The notes under the pieces: generated by a model
Seen by the model: the letters and a program-made list of their open reading frames with translations, nothing else
Database searches by the model: none
Told to the model about the DNA's origin: nothing
Shown here: one piece after another, positions 1 to 6,897 of the stretch
How positions within the stretch are numbered: the stretch's first letter is position 1
Layout: every line of letters starts with the position of its first letter
Position numbers and translations under genes: made by a program
Assembly (NCBI GenBank): GCA_019314425.1
Contig: JAFCZI010000013.1
Coordinates: 1-15,478, forward strand
Source: Deltaproteobacteria bacterium
GTDB lineage: Bacteria > Desulfobacterota > DSM-4660 > Desulfatiglandales > Desulfatiglandaceae
Direction: 5' to 3'
DNA: 15,478 bases

Positions 1-45
1 ACTCTCAATGGGGTCCGTATGCCTGAATGTTACTGTTATGTCCAT
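1..45 (-). CDS. hpf: Ribosome hibernation promoting factor, N-terminal fragment (cut by window edge)
   Basis: Only the first 15 codons lie in the window. They read MDITVTFRHTDPIES, which matches the start of HPF/RaiA (sigma-54 modulation) family proteins: a first beta strand followed by the 'R...P.E/T' segment. The ATG is at 45-43 and a clear Shine-Dalgarno GGAGG (minus strand) lies at 57-53, seven bases upstream. The family binds the 30S subunit between the A and P sites and drives formation of inactive 100S ribosomes in stationary phase. Its place directly after rpoN is the usual proteobacterial order and supports the call. Long and short HPF forms cannot be told apart from this fragment. 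Confidence 0.8.
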   Translation of the reverse strand, partial: MDITVTFRHTDPIES

Positions 46-61
46 AAAATTTCCTCCGTAG

Positions 62-185
62 GTAGCGTCCGAACGAAAACTGTCTTTTTCGCCAATCTCT
101 GAGTCAGAACAAACCCGTTCTTAATAAAACGGGGTTGATCTTCCTTGACCTTGACGAAAGATCCTAGTTTTCATTCAGGCACTAA
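62..185. repeat. Inverted-repeat-bounded intergenic element, copy 1 (rpoN-hpf gap)
   Basis: The left end (62-79) and the reverse complement of the right end (168-185) are diverged versions of one 18-base terminus whose consensus here is TTAGTGCCTGAACGAAAA. The two termini agree at 15 of 19 positions when 63-81 is compared with 184-166. The same terminus bounds the element upstream of kdsA at 5262-5402. The inside is non-coding and holds small hairpins, for example AACCCGTT at 112-119 against 129-136. It fills most of the 205-base gap between the rpoN stop and the hpf start, and its left end stops a few bases short of the hpf ribosome-binding site. It has no ORF, so I call it a MITE- or REP-like repeat by inference. 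Confidence 0.55.
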
Positions 186-250
186 GTATAAACAATAAAA
201 TCAGCCCCTCCGGCAAACCTAATAATAACGCCACACGGCGCTGCCACAAC

Positions 251-1774
251 TCAATTGATTCGAACCTCTTTTCTCTTTCTGGAGGGTAGAATTCCCATGG
301 CCTCCCGGTATTTTGCCACAGTTCGACGGGCAACCCTTATATTAAGGTCATGCATTATATTTTCAATCCCTTTATCACTGAGGGGTTTGGTTTTGTCTTC
401 TGCCTTTATGATCTTACGGATCTGTTCCTTCACGCTTTCCGATGCCAGCGAATCCCCGTCTACCCTGTTGATGGCGCTATTAAAAAAAAACTTTAGCTCA
501 TAAAGCCCCTGGGGGGTATGAACATACTTGCTGGTGGTCACCCGGCTGACCGTCGACTCATGCATTTCGATGTCTTCGGCCACATCCCTTAACACCAGTG
601 GCCTAAGATAAGCAATCCCTTTATCAAGGAATTGTTTTTGAAACCGCACGATACTCTCCGTAACCCGGTACAAGGTCCTTTGACGCTGGTGAATACTCTT
701 AATCAACCATGCCGCAGATCGCATTTTTTCCTGGATATATGCCTTTGTCTCATCCGATACCCGACCTCTGTTCTTCAGCATCCGTTTGTAATAGGCATTA
801 ATCCTTAATTTCGGCAAGCCATCTTCATTTTGAATGATTTCGTAGCCGTCCCCCACTTTGCTCACGTAAATGTCAGGGGTAACATAGATGGTCTCCTCGA
901 CCGCATAAATTCTCCCGGGTTTGGGATCAAGCGCTTGAATAGCCGTAACCGCCATCAAAAAATCCTGAATGCTGACGTCAAGCTGATCGGCAACCTGCCG
1001 GTACCGTTTCTCCTCCAAATCCTTGAGGTGATCCCTGATGATCTTCTCCACCAGGGTCCCGGCGAGATCCTGAAATAAGGCCTGGATCAACAGACATTCC
1101 CGGGTGTCCCTCGCCGCCACACCCACAGGATCAAAATTTTGAATTAGCGCCAAGACCTCCCTGACATCATCAATCGAATCTCCGGTTGCCTGGGATATCT
1201 CGTCCAGGGTGGTCTTTAAATACCCGTCATCATTCAGATTACCGATTATATGAGCACCAATTTCTTTTTTTTCATCTTTCACACTGCTCATATTCAACTG
1301 CCAGAGCAAGTGTGAAGACAGGTCCGTTTTGGTGGCCGTAAAATTCTCAAAGGACGGCGCATCTTTCTGTTCGTAGTGCCTTTCCGAAAAATTTTCGGAA
1401 TAACCGCTGCTATATTCCGAAAGATAGCTTTCCCAATCCACATCATCCCCTGTCCGTTCCTCCACGGTCACTTCGGGCAGTGAAGGAGAGTCCGGATCCG
1501 GGCCGGCATCATCTCCTGAGGGGTTTTCAGACTTTTTTTCCTGAGAGTCCTGTAATGCCCGCGTCGACTCCTCCTTTTTCTCCCCCGCACCGTCATCCCC
1601 GTCAACCTCATCTTGACTCATCTCTTCGAGGATAGGATTTTCCTCCATTTCCTGAGAAACGGTCTCAAGGAGTTCAAGCCTTGACAGCTGCAGAAGCTTG
1701 ATGGCCTGTTGCAGCTGGGGGGTCATCACAAGCTGCTGAACAAGGCCCAAAGATTGTCTGAGTTCTAACGCCAT
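251..1774 (-). CDS. rpoN: RNA polymerase sigma-54 factor
   Basis: RpoN directs RNA polymerase to -24/-12 promoters that need AAA+ activators. The 507-residue product (numbered from the ATG at 1774) shows the full family layout. The Gln/Leu-rich activator-interacting region I covers about residues 1-45 (LRQSLGLVQQLVMTPQLQQ). A long acidic region II follows at about 45-135, then the core-binding domain. The helix-turn-helix is at about 397-423 (DVAEDIEMHESTVSRV), and the C-terminal RpoN box ARRTVAKYREAM is at 482-493. An upstream in-frame TTG at 1795 would add seven residues. I prefer the ATG because MALELRQSL is the usual family start, although neither site has a strong Shine-Dalgarno. It lies 29 bases after the lptB stop, so it is probably the tail of the lpt operon. 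Length and motifs are intact. Confidence 0.96.
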   Translation of the reverse strand: MALELRQSLGLVQQLVMTPQLQQAIKLLQLSRLELLETVSQEMEENPILEEMSQDEVDGDDGAGEKKEESTRALQDSQEKKSENPSGDDAGPDPDSPSLPEVTVEERTGDDVDWESYLSEYSSGYSENFSERHYEQKDAPSFENFTATKTDLSSHLLWQLNMSSVKDEKKEIGAHIIGNLNDDGYLKTTLDEISQATGDSIDDVREVLALIQNFDPVGVAARDTRECLLIQALFQDLAGTLVEKIIRDHLKDLEEKRYRQVADQLDVSIQDFLMAVTAIQALDPKPGRIYAVEETIYVTPDIYVSKVGDGYEIIQNEDGLPKLRINAYYKRMLKNRGRVSDETKAYIQEKMRSAAWLIKSIHQRQRTLYRVTESIVRFQKQFLDKGIAYLRPLVLRDVAEDIEMHESTVSRVTTSKYVHTPQGLYELKFFFNSAINRVDGDSLASESVKEQIRKIIKAEDKTKPLSDKGIENIMHDLNIRVARRTVAKYREAMGILPSRKRKEVRIN

Positions 1775-1803
1775 AACAAATTCAAAAACACCCAAAAAAC
1801 TTC

Positions 1804-2538
1804 TTAGAGATTGAAATTCTCGCCCAGATAAACACTCCGGGCCAACTCACTTTTTACAATATCATCCGGGGTGCCCTGTTCAATGATTCGGCCCTGATTG
1901 ATGATGTAGGCTCTGTCGCAGACATTCAACGTCTCTCGCACATTGTGGTCCGATATGATAACGCCCAAGCCTCGGCTTTTCAACTGACGTATGATCTGCT
2001 GAATATCGTTGATGGCCAGTGGATCAATGCCCGCAAAGGGCTCATCCAACAACATAAACCTGGGTTCTGTCACCAGGGCCCTGGATATTTCGAGTCTTCG
2101 TCTCTCCCCGCCCGAAAGGGACAATGCCTTCTGTTTGGCCAGGTGATCAATGCTCAACTCCCTGAGGCCTCTTTCCAGGCGCTCTCTTCGTTCCTGCACC
2201 GGGACATGCAGCATCTCAAGGATGGCGAGAAGGTTCTGCTCAACGGTCAATTTACGGAATACCGAAGGCTCCTGGGCCAGATAGCTGACACCTTTCCTGG
2301 CCCTTTGAAACATAGGGTCCTGCGTAATGTCCTTGCCATCTAAAAAGACCCGTCCTTCACTGGGTTGCGTGAGCCCCACGACCATGTAGAACGTGGTTGT
2401 TTTCCCCGCGCCGTTGGGTCCCAGAAGGCCGACAATCTCCTGTCTGTTGACCATCACATTTACACGATCAACGACCCGTTTCCCGCCATAGGCCTTGACA
2501 AGGCCATTGGCCTCCAGCATTTCGGGCACCGGATTCAC
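1804..2538 (-). CDS. lptB: LPS export ABC transporter ATP-binding protein LptB
   Basis: LptB is the cytoplasmic ATPase of the LptB2FG transporter that pulls LPS out of the inner membrane. The 244-residue product has Walker [10 protein letters not shown] at 40-48, a Q-loop region near [15 protein letters not shown] (88-102), signature LSGGE at 141-145, Walker B FMLLDE at 161-166 with catalytic Glu166, and the H-loop His198 (SDHNV). The RKLTV..N motif and the ERRRLEI stretch after the signature are typical of LptB rather than of amino-acid importers. The start is GTG at 2538, which overlaps the lptA stop by four bases (GTGA), so translation is probably coupled. A downstream ATG at 2520 is possible. 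No lptF/lptG genes are in the window. Confidence 0.96.
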   Translation of the reverse strand: MNPVPEMLEANGLVKAYGGKRVVDRVNVMVNRQEIVGLLGPNGAGKTTTFYMVVGLTQPSEGRVFLDGKDITQDPMFQRARKGVSYLAQEPSVFRKLTVEQNLLAILEMLHVPVQERRERLERGLRELSIDHLAKQKALSLSGGERRRLEISRALVTEPRFMLLDEPFAGIDPLAINDIQQIIRQLKSRGLGVIISDHNVRETLNVCDRAYIINQGRIIEQGTPDDIVKSELARSVYLGENFNL

Positions 2539-3089
2539 AACCCCTTTCCCTTCTCCTGCTTGGGGAAAATAACCGCCCGGACTTTCTTGTCTTTGGCACT
2601 TTCCACGATACTCCGGTCCTCTTTCAGGAAAAGCGTAATCACATCGCCCTCAACAAAATCCTCGCCCTGTTTCACAACAGGATTCCCTGTAAGAACCAGT
2701 TTTTCACCCTTTTGATAATAAACGGCTTTTTCTCCGGTGGCCACCCCACCTTCAGCACGAATGATTTTGACAGCCCCGGTGGCAACGATTCTGTCGATAC
2801 GGGCTGAAACCTTTTCGGTCTCTTCCTGCGCTGAAGGTTTTTCGTAAAGCACCACTAATTTCTCGCATAATACGGTAAAATCATCCCGTTTGGCTTCCAC
2901 ACCGCCTGCAAAGATAATCTTCCTTTTTTTATCATCGGCTTCCAGGATCTTGCTTTTGATCACCATTGGACCCGGGCTCTTTTTTTGAGTCTTCTCGCGG
3001 GGATCAGCCGACAGGGCCGCACCGGAAAAACCCCCTAGCAGAAGCAGTCCCGTCAACACAAAAACCAGGTAAAACACAGACCGTTTCAT
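2535..3089 (-). CDS. lptA: LPS transport periplasmic protein LptA (OstA-like)
   Basis: LptA is the periplasmic beta-jellyroll bridge that carries LPS from LptC to the outer-membrane LptD. The 184-residue product begins with a signal peptide (MKRS, a hydrophobic core to about residue 25, then AALSADP, a likely cleavage site near 26-28). An OstA-like repeat fold follows from about residue 42, with segments such as [27 protein letters not shown] and [12 protein letters not shown] that fit its short beta strands. The ATG at 3089 overlaps the end of lptC by four bases and the TGA overlaps the lptB GTG by four bases. This places it in the middle of a tightly coupled lptC-lptA-lptB unit. The sequence is divergent, so the call relies on the signal peptide, the OstA pattern and the gene order together. 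Confidence 0.88.
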   Translation of the reverse strand: MKRSVFYLVFVLTGLLLLGGFSGAALSADPREKTQKKSPGPMVIKSKILEADDKKRKIIFAGGVEAKRDDFTVLCEKLVVLYEKPSAQEETEKVSARIDRIVATGAVKIIRAEGGVATGEKAVYYQKGEKLVLTGNPVVKQGEDFVEGDVITLFLKEDRSIVESAKDKKVRAVIFPKQEKGKGL

Positions 3090-3670
3090 TGCGTTGCAGA
3101 TACCCCCGCCTCCGGGTTAATGGTTGTCACCACATCTGACAAAATCTTAATCCTATTCTCTGAAAGATCGACAAAAAGGCCCTTTCCCTTCACCGTAAAG
3201 AATGGACCGAATATGGCCACCGGTTCTTTATTATTCACAGTGCCTTTTTTCTCGTTAATCGCCACATACTCCGTCAAAAAACGGTACTCGGTTCCGTAAG
3301 AACCGTCCAATTTCCCCCGAAGTTCAATCTTCCCAATGTCCTTAGCGTAATTCCCTTCTTCGCCCCTCAGGGAAAACCCAGGTCTTCCCTCGGCTTCCAC
3401 CTCCAGATAAAAATCGAAAAACCGAATGTTTTTTTTATCTTCTGAGAAACGAACTTCCCTCGCGTCCAGGACCCATTTTATTTTTCCATCCGGATCATCC
3501 TGGCGATAATGAATATCTTTGAGCTTTACACCGTCACCTGAAACGACGTCCTTCAGAAACGCGGCGGTTTTGATGAAATCCTTACCGGCTTTTGCAAAAT
3601 AGAAACCCACCACCAGAAGCAAAACGAGTACTCCCACAAGGGGCCAATGTCTTTTCACAAAATTTTTCAT
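3086..3670 (-). CDS. lptC: LPS export inner-membrane anchored protein LptC
   Basis: LptC is a single-pass inner-membrane protein with a periplasmic jellyroll that receives LPS from LptB2FG and hands it to LptA. The 194-residue product has a short basic N-terminus (MKNFVKRHW), one membrane segment at about 11-27 (LVGVLVLLLVVGFYFAK) and a periplasmic domain rich in short beta strands. That domain includes DIHYRQDDPDGKIKWVLDA, the 'Y.Q.D..G...W.L.A' pattern common at the start of LptC jellyrolls. It lies 18 bases after kdsC and overlaps lptA by four bases. The Shine-Dalgarno is weak, consistent with coupling to kdsC. LptC proteins are poorly conserved, and position and topology carry much of the assignment. 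Confidence 0.85.
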   Translation of the reverse strand: MKNFVKRHWPLVGVLVLLLVVGFYFAKAGKDFIKTAAFLKDVVSGDGVKLKDIHYRQDDPDGKIKWVLDAREVRFSEDKKNIRFFDFYLEVEAEGRPGFSLRGEEGNYAKDIGKIELRGKLDGSYGTEYRFLTEYVAINEKKGTVNNKEPVAIFGPFFTVKGKGLFVDLSENRIKILSDVVTTINPEAGVSATQ

Positions 3671-3688
3671 AGAACCAGCCGCAGTATA

Positions 3689-4210
3689 TCAACCCCTGCT
3701 TTGTTCTGTAAAGGCAATTCTAGGCCAACACCCACGGCACTTCAGTATCCATTCACAAATCTCCCTGACAGCGCCGTACCCGCCTCTTTTGCTTGTTATG
3801 AAATCCGCCTCTTCCCGGACTTCCCTGGCAGCATCCGCCACGGTAATACGCAGACCGGATTCCTGGAACATGGCCAGATCGGGCAAATCATCCCCAACAC
3901 AAGCCACCTGTGACTTCATAAGTCCTCTTTTTTCAATCAAACGTCTGCAAACGAGGCGCTTGTCCGATATCCCTTGGTGGACCTCACGAATTCCCAGTTC
4001 CCTGGCGCGATGGGCAACCACCCGAGACCTTCGACCGGTGACAATAACAACTTCAATCCCATGGCGCATGAGCAGTTTCAAACCGAAACCGTCCTTTACA
4101 TCAAAGGATTTAACCTCTTCTCCTTTTTCGTTCAACGTAATACGGCCGTCCGTTAAAACCCCGTCAACATCCAGGAAAAGCAATTTTATGCCGGCAGCTT
4201 TATCTTCCAT
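3689..4210 (-). CDS. kdsC: 3-deoxy-D-manno-octulosonate 8-phosphate phosphatase (HAD family)
   Basis: KdsC hydrolyses KDO-8-phosphate to KDO and phosphate in the cytoplasm, the step after KdsA. The 173-residue product is the usual short, cap-less HAD enzyme. Motif I is LFLDVDGVLTDG, with nucleophile Asp14 and Asp16. Motif II is the Thr of IVTGRRS, and motif III/IV is VACVGDDLPDLAMF. The DVKDGFGLKLL stretch is characteristic of KdsC/YrbI. I choose the ATG at 4210 because a good GGAG Shine-Dalgarno sits eight bases upstream. An in-frame TTG at 4243 would add eleven residues with no family support. It is followed closely by lptC. A non-coding inverted-repeat element separates it from kdsA. Confidence 0.94.
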   Translation of the reverse strand: MEDKAAGIKLLFLDVDGVLTDGRITLNEKGEEVKSFDVKDGFGLKLLMRHGIEVVIVTGRRSRVVAHRARELGIREVHQGISDKRLVCRRLIEKRGLMKSQVACVGDDLPDLAMFQESGLRITVADAAREVREEADFITSKRGGYGAVREICEWILKCRGCWPRIAFTEQSRG

Positions 4211-4248
4211 TGTGTTCACTCCAGCGGTCGTGGGCATAAGCAAACCCT

Positions 4249-4411
4249 GATGGTCGCGTAAAAAGTCACGAATCTATTTACAGATGGCGTTGTAAAAGGT
4301 TCCATATACAAGGCGTGGTGGTTTTTCAGGATCGTCGGGCATACATGATGGTATGTTGAGATTCTGAAAAATCACTGCAACGCAGTAGATGGGACTTTTT
4401 ACGGCGCCATC
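4249..4411. repeat. 163-base nested-palindrome element between kdsC and kdsA
   Basis: The ends 4249-4267 and the reverse complement of 4393-4411 match at 16 of 19 positions (pattern GATGGNNNCGTAAAAAGTC). Inside are a second inverted pair, 4318-4333 with 4360-4375 (14 of 16 matching, around TTTTTCAG/CTGAAAAA), and an apex pair CATAC 4340-4344 with GTATG 4351-4355. As RNA or single-stranded DNA the element could fold into one long imperfect hairpin. It is non-coding, fills nearly the whole 199-base gap, and its right end runs two bases into the kdsA TGA. It is probably a dispersed palindromic repeat (BIME/MITE-like). No copy elsewhere in the window proves dispersal. Confidence 0.55.
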
Positions 4412-5237
4412 AAGGCTGGACCAGCGCATGGATGTCTTTGAGCATCTTCACCAGGGGCTTTATCGTTTTGAGGGGCAGTGAATTGGGCCCATCGCACAGG
4501 GCACAATCCGGGTCAGGATGTACTTCCATAAAAACCCCGTTTGCACCCGCCGCCACAGCCGCTTTTGCAAGGCAACCCACAAACTCCCGCTCTCCACCGG
4601 AACTGTCCCCGGCGCCACCCGGCAGTTGTACGCTGTGTGTGGCGTCAAACACGATGGGAAAGCCGAGTTTTGCCATGATGGCCAGAGATCTCATGTCAAC
4701 CACGAGGTTGTTGTAACCAAAGGAAAATCCTCTCTCCGTAATCAGAATATTCCGGTTCCCGGCGGCAGTCACCTTCTCTGTAATCGGCCCCATTTCAAGA
4801 GGCGAAATGAACTGACCTTTCTTGATATTGATGGGAATTCCGAATTTAGCCGCATGCACGAGAAGATCGGTCTGACGGCACAGGAATGCCGGGATCTGGA
4901 TCACATCGAGTACCCGGGCCGCTTTTTCCACGTCACTGATGCGATGCACATCCGACAAAACAGGTAATCCGAATTGATCCTTGACCTTTTGAAGGATATG
5001 AAGCCCCTTGTCGAGACCGGGACCTCGGTACGAGGTCAATGAGGTCCGGTTCGCCTTATCGTAAGAGGCTTTAAAAATAATCGGTATTTGGAGATCATCA
5101 CTCATCTCCTTCAAATAACGTGCGATTTCCAGTGTGCTGGATTCACTTTCGATGGCGCAGGGTCCTGCAATCAAGAAAAACGGCCCCGTTGCTTCTATGG
5201 ACAAACGGCCTGCTTTGTTTTTTTTTACCATGTTCAT
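4410..5237 (-). CDS. kdsA: 3-deoxy-8-phosphooctulonate synthase (KDO-8-P synthase)
   Basis: KdsA condenses phosphoenolpyruvate with D-arabinose 5-phosphate to give KDO-8-phosphate, the first committed step of KDO synthesis. The 275-residue product is full length, a TIM barrel of the DAHP/KDO8P synthase family. Family motifs are IAGPCAIES (24-31 region), FKASYDKANRTS (55-66), SDVHR, PAFLCRQTDLL, INIKKGQF, ERGFSFGYNNLVVDMR and FDATHSVQLPGG. Cys27, His201, Glu238 and Asp249 fall where metal-dependent enzymes such as that of Aquifex bind their metal, whereas the E. coli enzyme has Asn at the Cys site. The start is ATG at 5237; a second ATG at 5231 is possible, and the Shine-Dalgarno is weak. It precedes kdsC on the same strand but is separated by a repeat element, so shared transcription is likely but not certain. 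Confidence 0.97.
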   Translation of the reverse strand: MNMVKKNKAGRLSIEATGPFFLIAGPCAIESESSTLEIARYLKEMSDDLQIPIIFKASYDKANRTSLTSYRGPGLDKGLHILQKVKDQFGLPVLSDVHRISDVEKAARVLDVIQIPAFLCRQTDLLVHAAKFGIPINIKKGQFISPLEMGPITEKVTAAGNRNILITERGFSFGYNNLVVDMRSLAIMAKLGFPIVFDATHSVQLPGGAGDSSGGEREFVGCLAKAAVAAGANGVFMEVHPDPDCALCDGPNSLPLKTIKPLVKMLKDIHALVQP

Positions 5238-5261
5238 AATTCCAACAAATCTGAAACGTAA

Positions 5262-5419
5262 TTAGTGTCTGAACGAAAAAGCCGTTCAGGCACGGTTTTA
5301 AGTTTCGGGTTTTAAGTTGAAAAGATCATACAATTTCAAAGCGTTGTAAACATCAATTCAAAAATGGAAAACTTTATCTCCGTATTTTCGTCCAGGCACT
5401 AATTTCGTCCAGGCACTAA
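5262..5419. repeat. Inverted-repeat-bounded intergenic element, copy 2 (kdsA / DUF39 gap)
   Basis: The left terminus 5262-5279 and the reverse complement of 5385-5402 match at 16 of 18 positions (TTAGTGNCTGNACGAAAA). They also match the termini of the element at 62-185. The left end forms a strong hairpin: 5265-5275 pairs with 5283-5293 (GTGTCTGAACG / CGTTCAGGCAC) around a seven-base loop. The right terminus is followed by an exact second copy (5403-5419). The inside is AT-rich and non-coding. The rest of this 413-base divergent region (5420-5650) holds the candidate promoter and the ribosome-binding site of the plus-strand gene. I could not identify a convincing promoter for kdsA. The weak match TTGATG-17-TTGTAT inside the element, on the minus strand, is a guess. 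Confidence 0.6.
5386..5419. repeat. Exact 17-base tandem duplication of the element terminus
   Basis: TTTCGTCCAGGCACTAA occurs twice back to back, at 5386-5402 and 5403-5419, with no mismatch. Identity this exact, when the other termini of the family differ by several bases, suggests a recent duplication or an insertion next to an existing terminus. Confidence 0.85.
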
Positions 5420-5543
5420 TTAAGAGCAAATCCATGCGGTTGGTTTTGAGGCCGCAGCTAATTTCTCTCGATGATTGTATGATCACATTGTTATAGCATG
5501 GTTCTGGGAAAGTCAAGATTACCAAGCGAGGAACAACTTTTTC

Positions 5544-5572
5544 TTGTCATGTAAAGCAAGAAGGTCTACCAT
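5544..5572 (+). promoter_or_regulatory. Candidate sigma-70-type promoter of the DUF39 gene
   Basis: TTGTCA at 5544-5549 and TACCAT at 5567-5572 are separated by exactly 17 bases and lie about 80 bases upstream of the gene start. The -35 differs from TTGACA at one position; the -10 keeps the key first two bases and final T of TATAAT. No riboswitch fold is evident in the short leader. The position is reasonable, but this is pattern matching only. Confidence 0.4.
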
Positions 5573-5650
5573 AGAGACTCTTGCTTTTTTAGAGCTTGCA
5601 AAGGTAAGAAAACTTGCATGATTGCTTATTTCGGGGGAGGTCAATTACCA

Positions 5651-6817
5651 ATGGCGAAAAAAAAGGTTTCCAAGACCATCGATGACATCAACAAGAAAAT
5701 CAAAGAGGGAAACGTGGTTGTGGTCACAGCCGATGAAATGGTCGGCATTGTCAAGAAGAGTGGCGCTGAAAAAGCGGCCCGGGAAGTGGATGTGGTCACC
5801 ACCGGGACTTTCTCTCCCATGTGTTCCTCCGGGGCTTTCATTAATTTCGGGCACACCAAACCCACTATCAAAGCCAGCCGAACATGGTTGAATGACGTAC
5901 CCGCTTACGGGGGCTTGGCAGCGGTAGATTGTTATATCGGGGCCACAGAACCCAGAGAGGATGATCCTTTGAACGGGGTCCACCCGGGGCAGTTTAAATA
6001 CGGGGGCGGACACGTACTCCAGGATCTGGTGGCGGGTAAGAAAGTCGAACTGCGTGCCACGGCCTATGGCACCGACTGTTACCCCAAAACCCAGGTGAAG
6101 AAAAAGATTACTCTTTCGGATCTCCCCTACGCCATGATGCTCAACCCCAGGAATGCCTATCAAAACTACAATTGTGCCATCAATTTGACCCCAAAAACCA
6201 TTTACACCTACATGGGGGTATTAAAGCCCAACGGTGGAAACGCCAATTATGCCACGGCCGGGGAGCTCAGTCCGCTTTTTAACGACCCCTACTACCGAAC
6301 CATCGGCCTGGGAACCCGGATTTTTCTGGGCGGCACCAAAGGATATGTCATTGCACCGGGCACACAGCACAATCCAAATGCTGACAGGCATGAAAACGGC
6401 ACCCCGTTAACCCCTGCCGGCACCATCATGGTGAGTGGGGACATGAAAGAAATGTATCCCCGATGGGTTGTGGGGGTCAGCATGCTGGGTTACGGCTGCT
6501 CCCTTGCCGTGGGCTTAGGAATTCCCATCCCGATTCTGGATGCGGAAATGGCGCAATATACAGGTGTCTCAGATGAGGATCTTTACACTCAGGTCCTTGA
6601 TTATGGGAATGATTACCCCAAGGGAGAAGGGAAAAGCCTGGCCCAGGTCAGTTATGCGGATCTCAAAAACGGTATGATTCGCGTTAACGGACAGGAGATA
6701 CCCTCGGTGCCCATCTCTTCCCACAAGCGGTCGCTTGAGATCGCAAACATCCTCAGGGAATGGATAGAAAAAGGGGATTTTCTGTTGACCCAACCCCAGG
6801 AGACCTTGCCCGCCTAA
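5651..6817 (+). CDS. Homocysteine biosynthesis protein, DUF39 / HcyBio family
   Basis: The 388-residue product matches the DUF39 (HcyBio, MA1821-like) family. In methanogens this family is tied genetically to making homocysteine from aspartate semialdehyde and sulfide without activated homoserine esters. Family-type segments include VVTTGTFSPMCSSGAFINFGH (Cys58), NDVPAYGGLAAVDCYIGAT (Cys94), GGGHVLQDLVAGK, AYGTDCYP (Cys143), the NCAINLTP segment (Cys175) and GTRIFLGGTKGYV. Conserved cysteines would suit persulfide or thiol chemistry. The ATG at 5651 has a GGGGGAGG Shine-Dalgarno about ten bases upstream. An upstream in-frame ATG at 5618 would put that sequence inside the gene, so I reject it. 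It is a single gene with no neighbouring NIL/ferredoxin partner and no other methionine gene in the window. Soluble cytoplasmic protein, no membrane segments. Confidence 0.88.
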   Translation: MAKKKVSKTIDDINKKIKEGNVVVVTADEMVGIVKKSGAEKAAREVDVVTTGTFSPMCSSGAFINFGHTKPTIKASRTWLNDVPAYGGLAAVDCYIGATEPREDDPLNGVHPGQFKYGGGHVLQDLVAGKKVELRATAYGTDCYPKTQVKKKITLSDLPYAMMLNPRNAYQNYNCAINLTPKTIYTYMGVLKPNGGNANYATAGELSPLFNDPYYRTIGLGTRIFLGGTKGYVIAPGTQHNPNADRHENGTPLTPAGTIMVSGDMKEMYPRWVVGVSMLGYGCSLAVGLGIPIPILDAEMAQYTGVSDEDLYTQVLDYGNDYPKGEGKSLAQVSYADLKNGMIRVNGQEIPSVPISSHKRSLEIANILREWIEKGDFLLTQPQETLPA

Positions 6818-6820
6818 GGG

Positions 6821-6888
6821 CCTTGCTTGAAACCCTTTTCGAATCGTCCTTTTAATATGGGAGGGAAACACCCCGCAAGGATTTTTTT
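6821..6888 (+). terminator. Possible intrinsic terminator after the DUF39 gene
   Basis: CCTTGC at 6821-6826 can pair with GCAAGG at 6875-6880, and a run of seven T follows at 6882-6888. The loop is long (about 48 bases) and the stem short, so this is weak. It lies between two convergent genes, where a terminator is expected. Confidence 0.3.
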
Positions 6889-6897
6889 CCGGTCACG

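Noticed and set aside
112..136. Hairpin AACCCGTT/AACGGGGTT as a terminator after rpoN
   Set aside because: No T-run follows on either strand, and hpf is expected to be co-transcribed. It is more likely internal structure of the repeat element.
481..490. Run of nine A (nine T on the coding strand) inside rpoN as a possible phase-variation site
   Set aside because: It encodes the conserved Phe run of the 'YELKFFF' segment near the DNA-binding region, and the frame is intact on both sides. Nothing suggests programmed slippage.
1775..1795. TTG start adding seven residues to RpoN
   Set aside because: The family normally begins at MALELRQ, and there is no strong Shine-Dalgarno for the TTG. Kept only as an alternative.
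4249..4411. CRISPR-like or tandem repeat array in the kdsC-kdsA gap
   Set aside because: The symmetry is inverted, not regularly spaced direct repeats, and there are no spacers.
5573..5650. Riboswitch (SAM or related) in the leader of the homocysteine biosynthesis gene
   Set aside because: The leader is only about 80 bases and I see no SAM/SAH riboswitch core motifs or a terminator/antiterminator pair.
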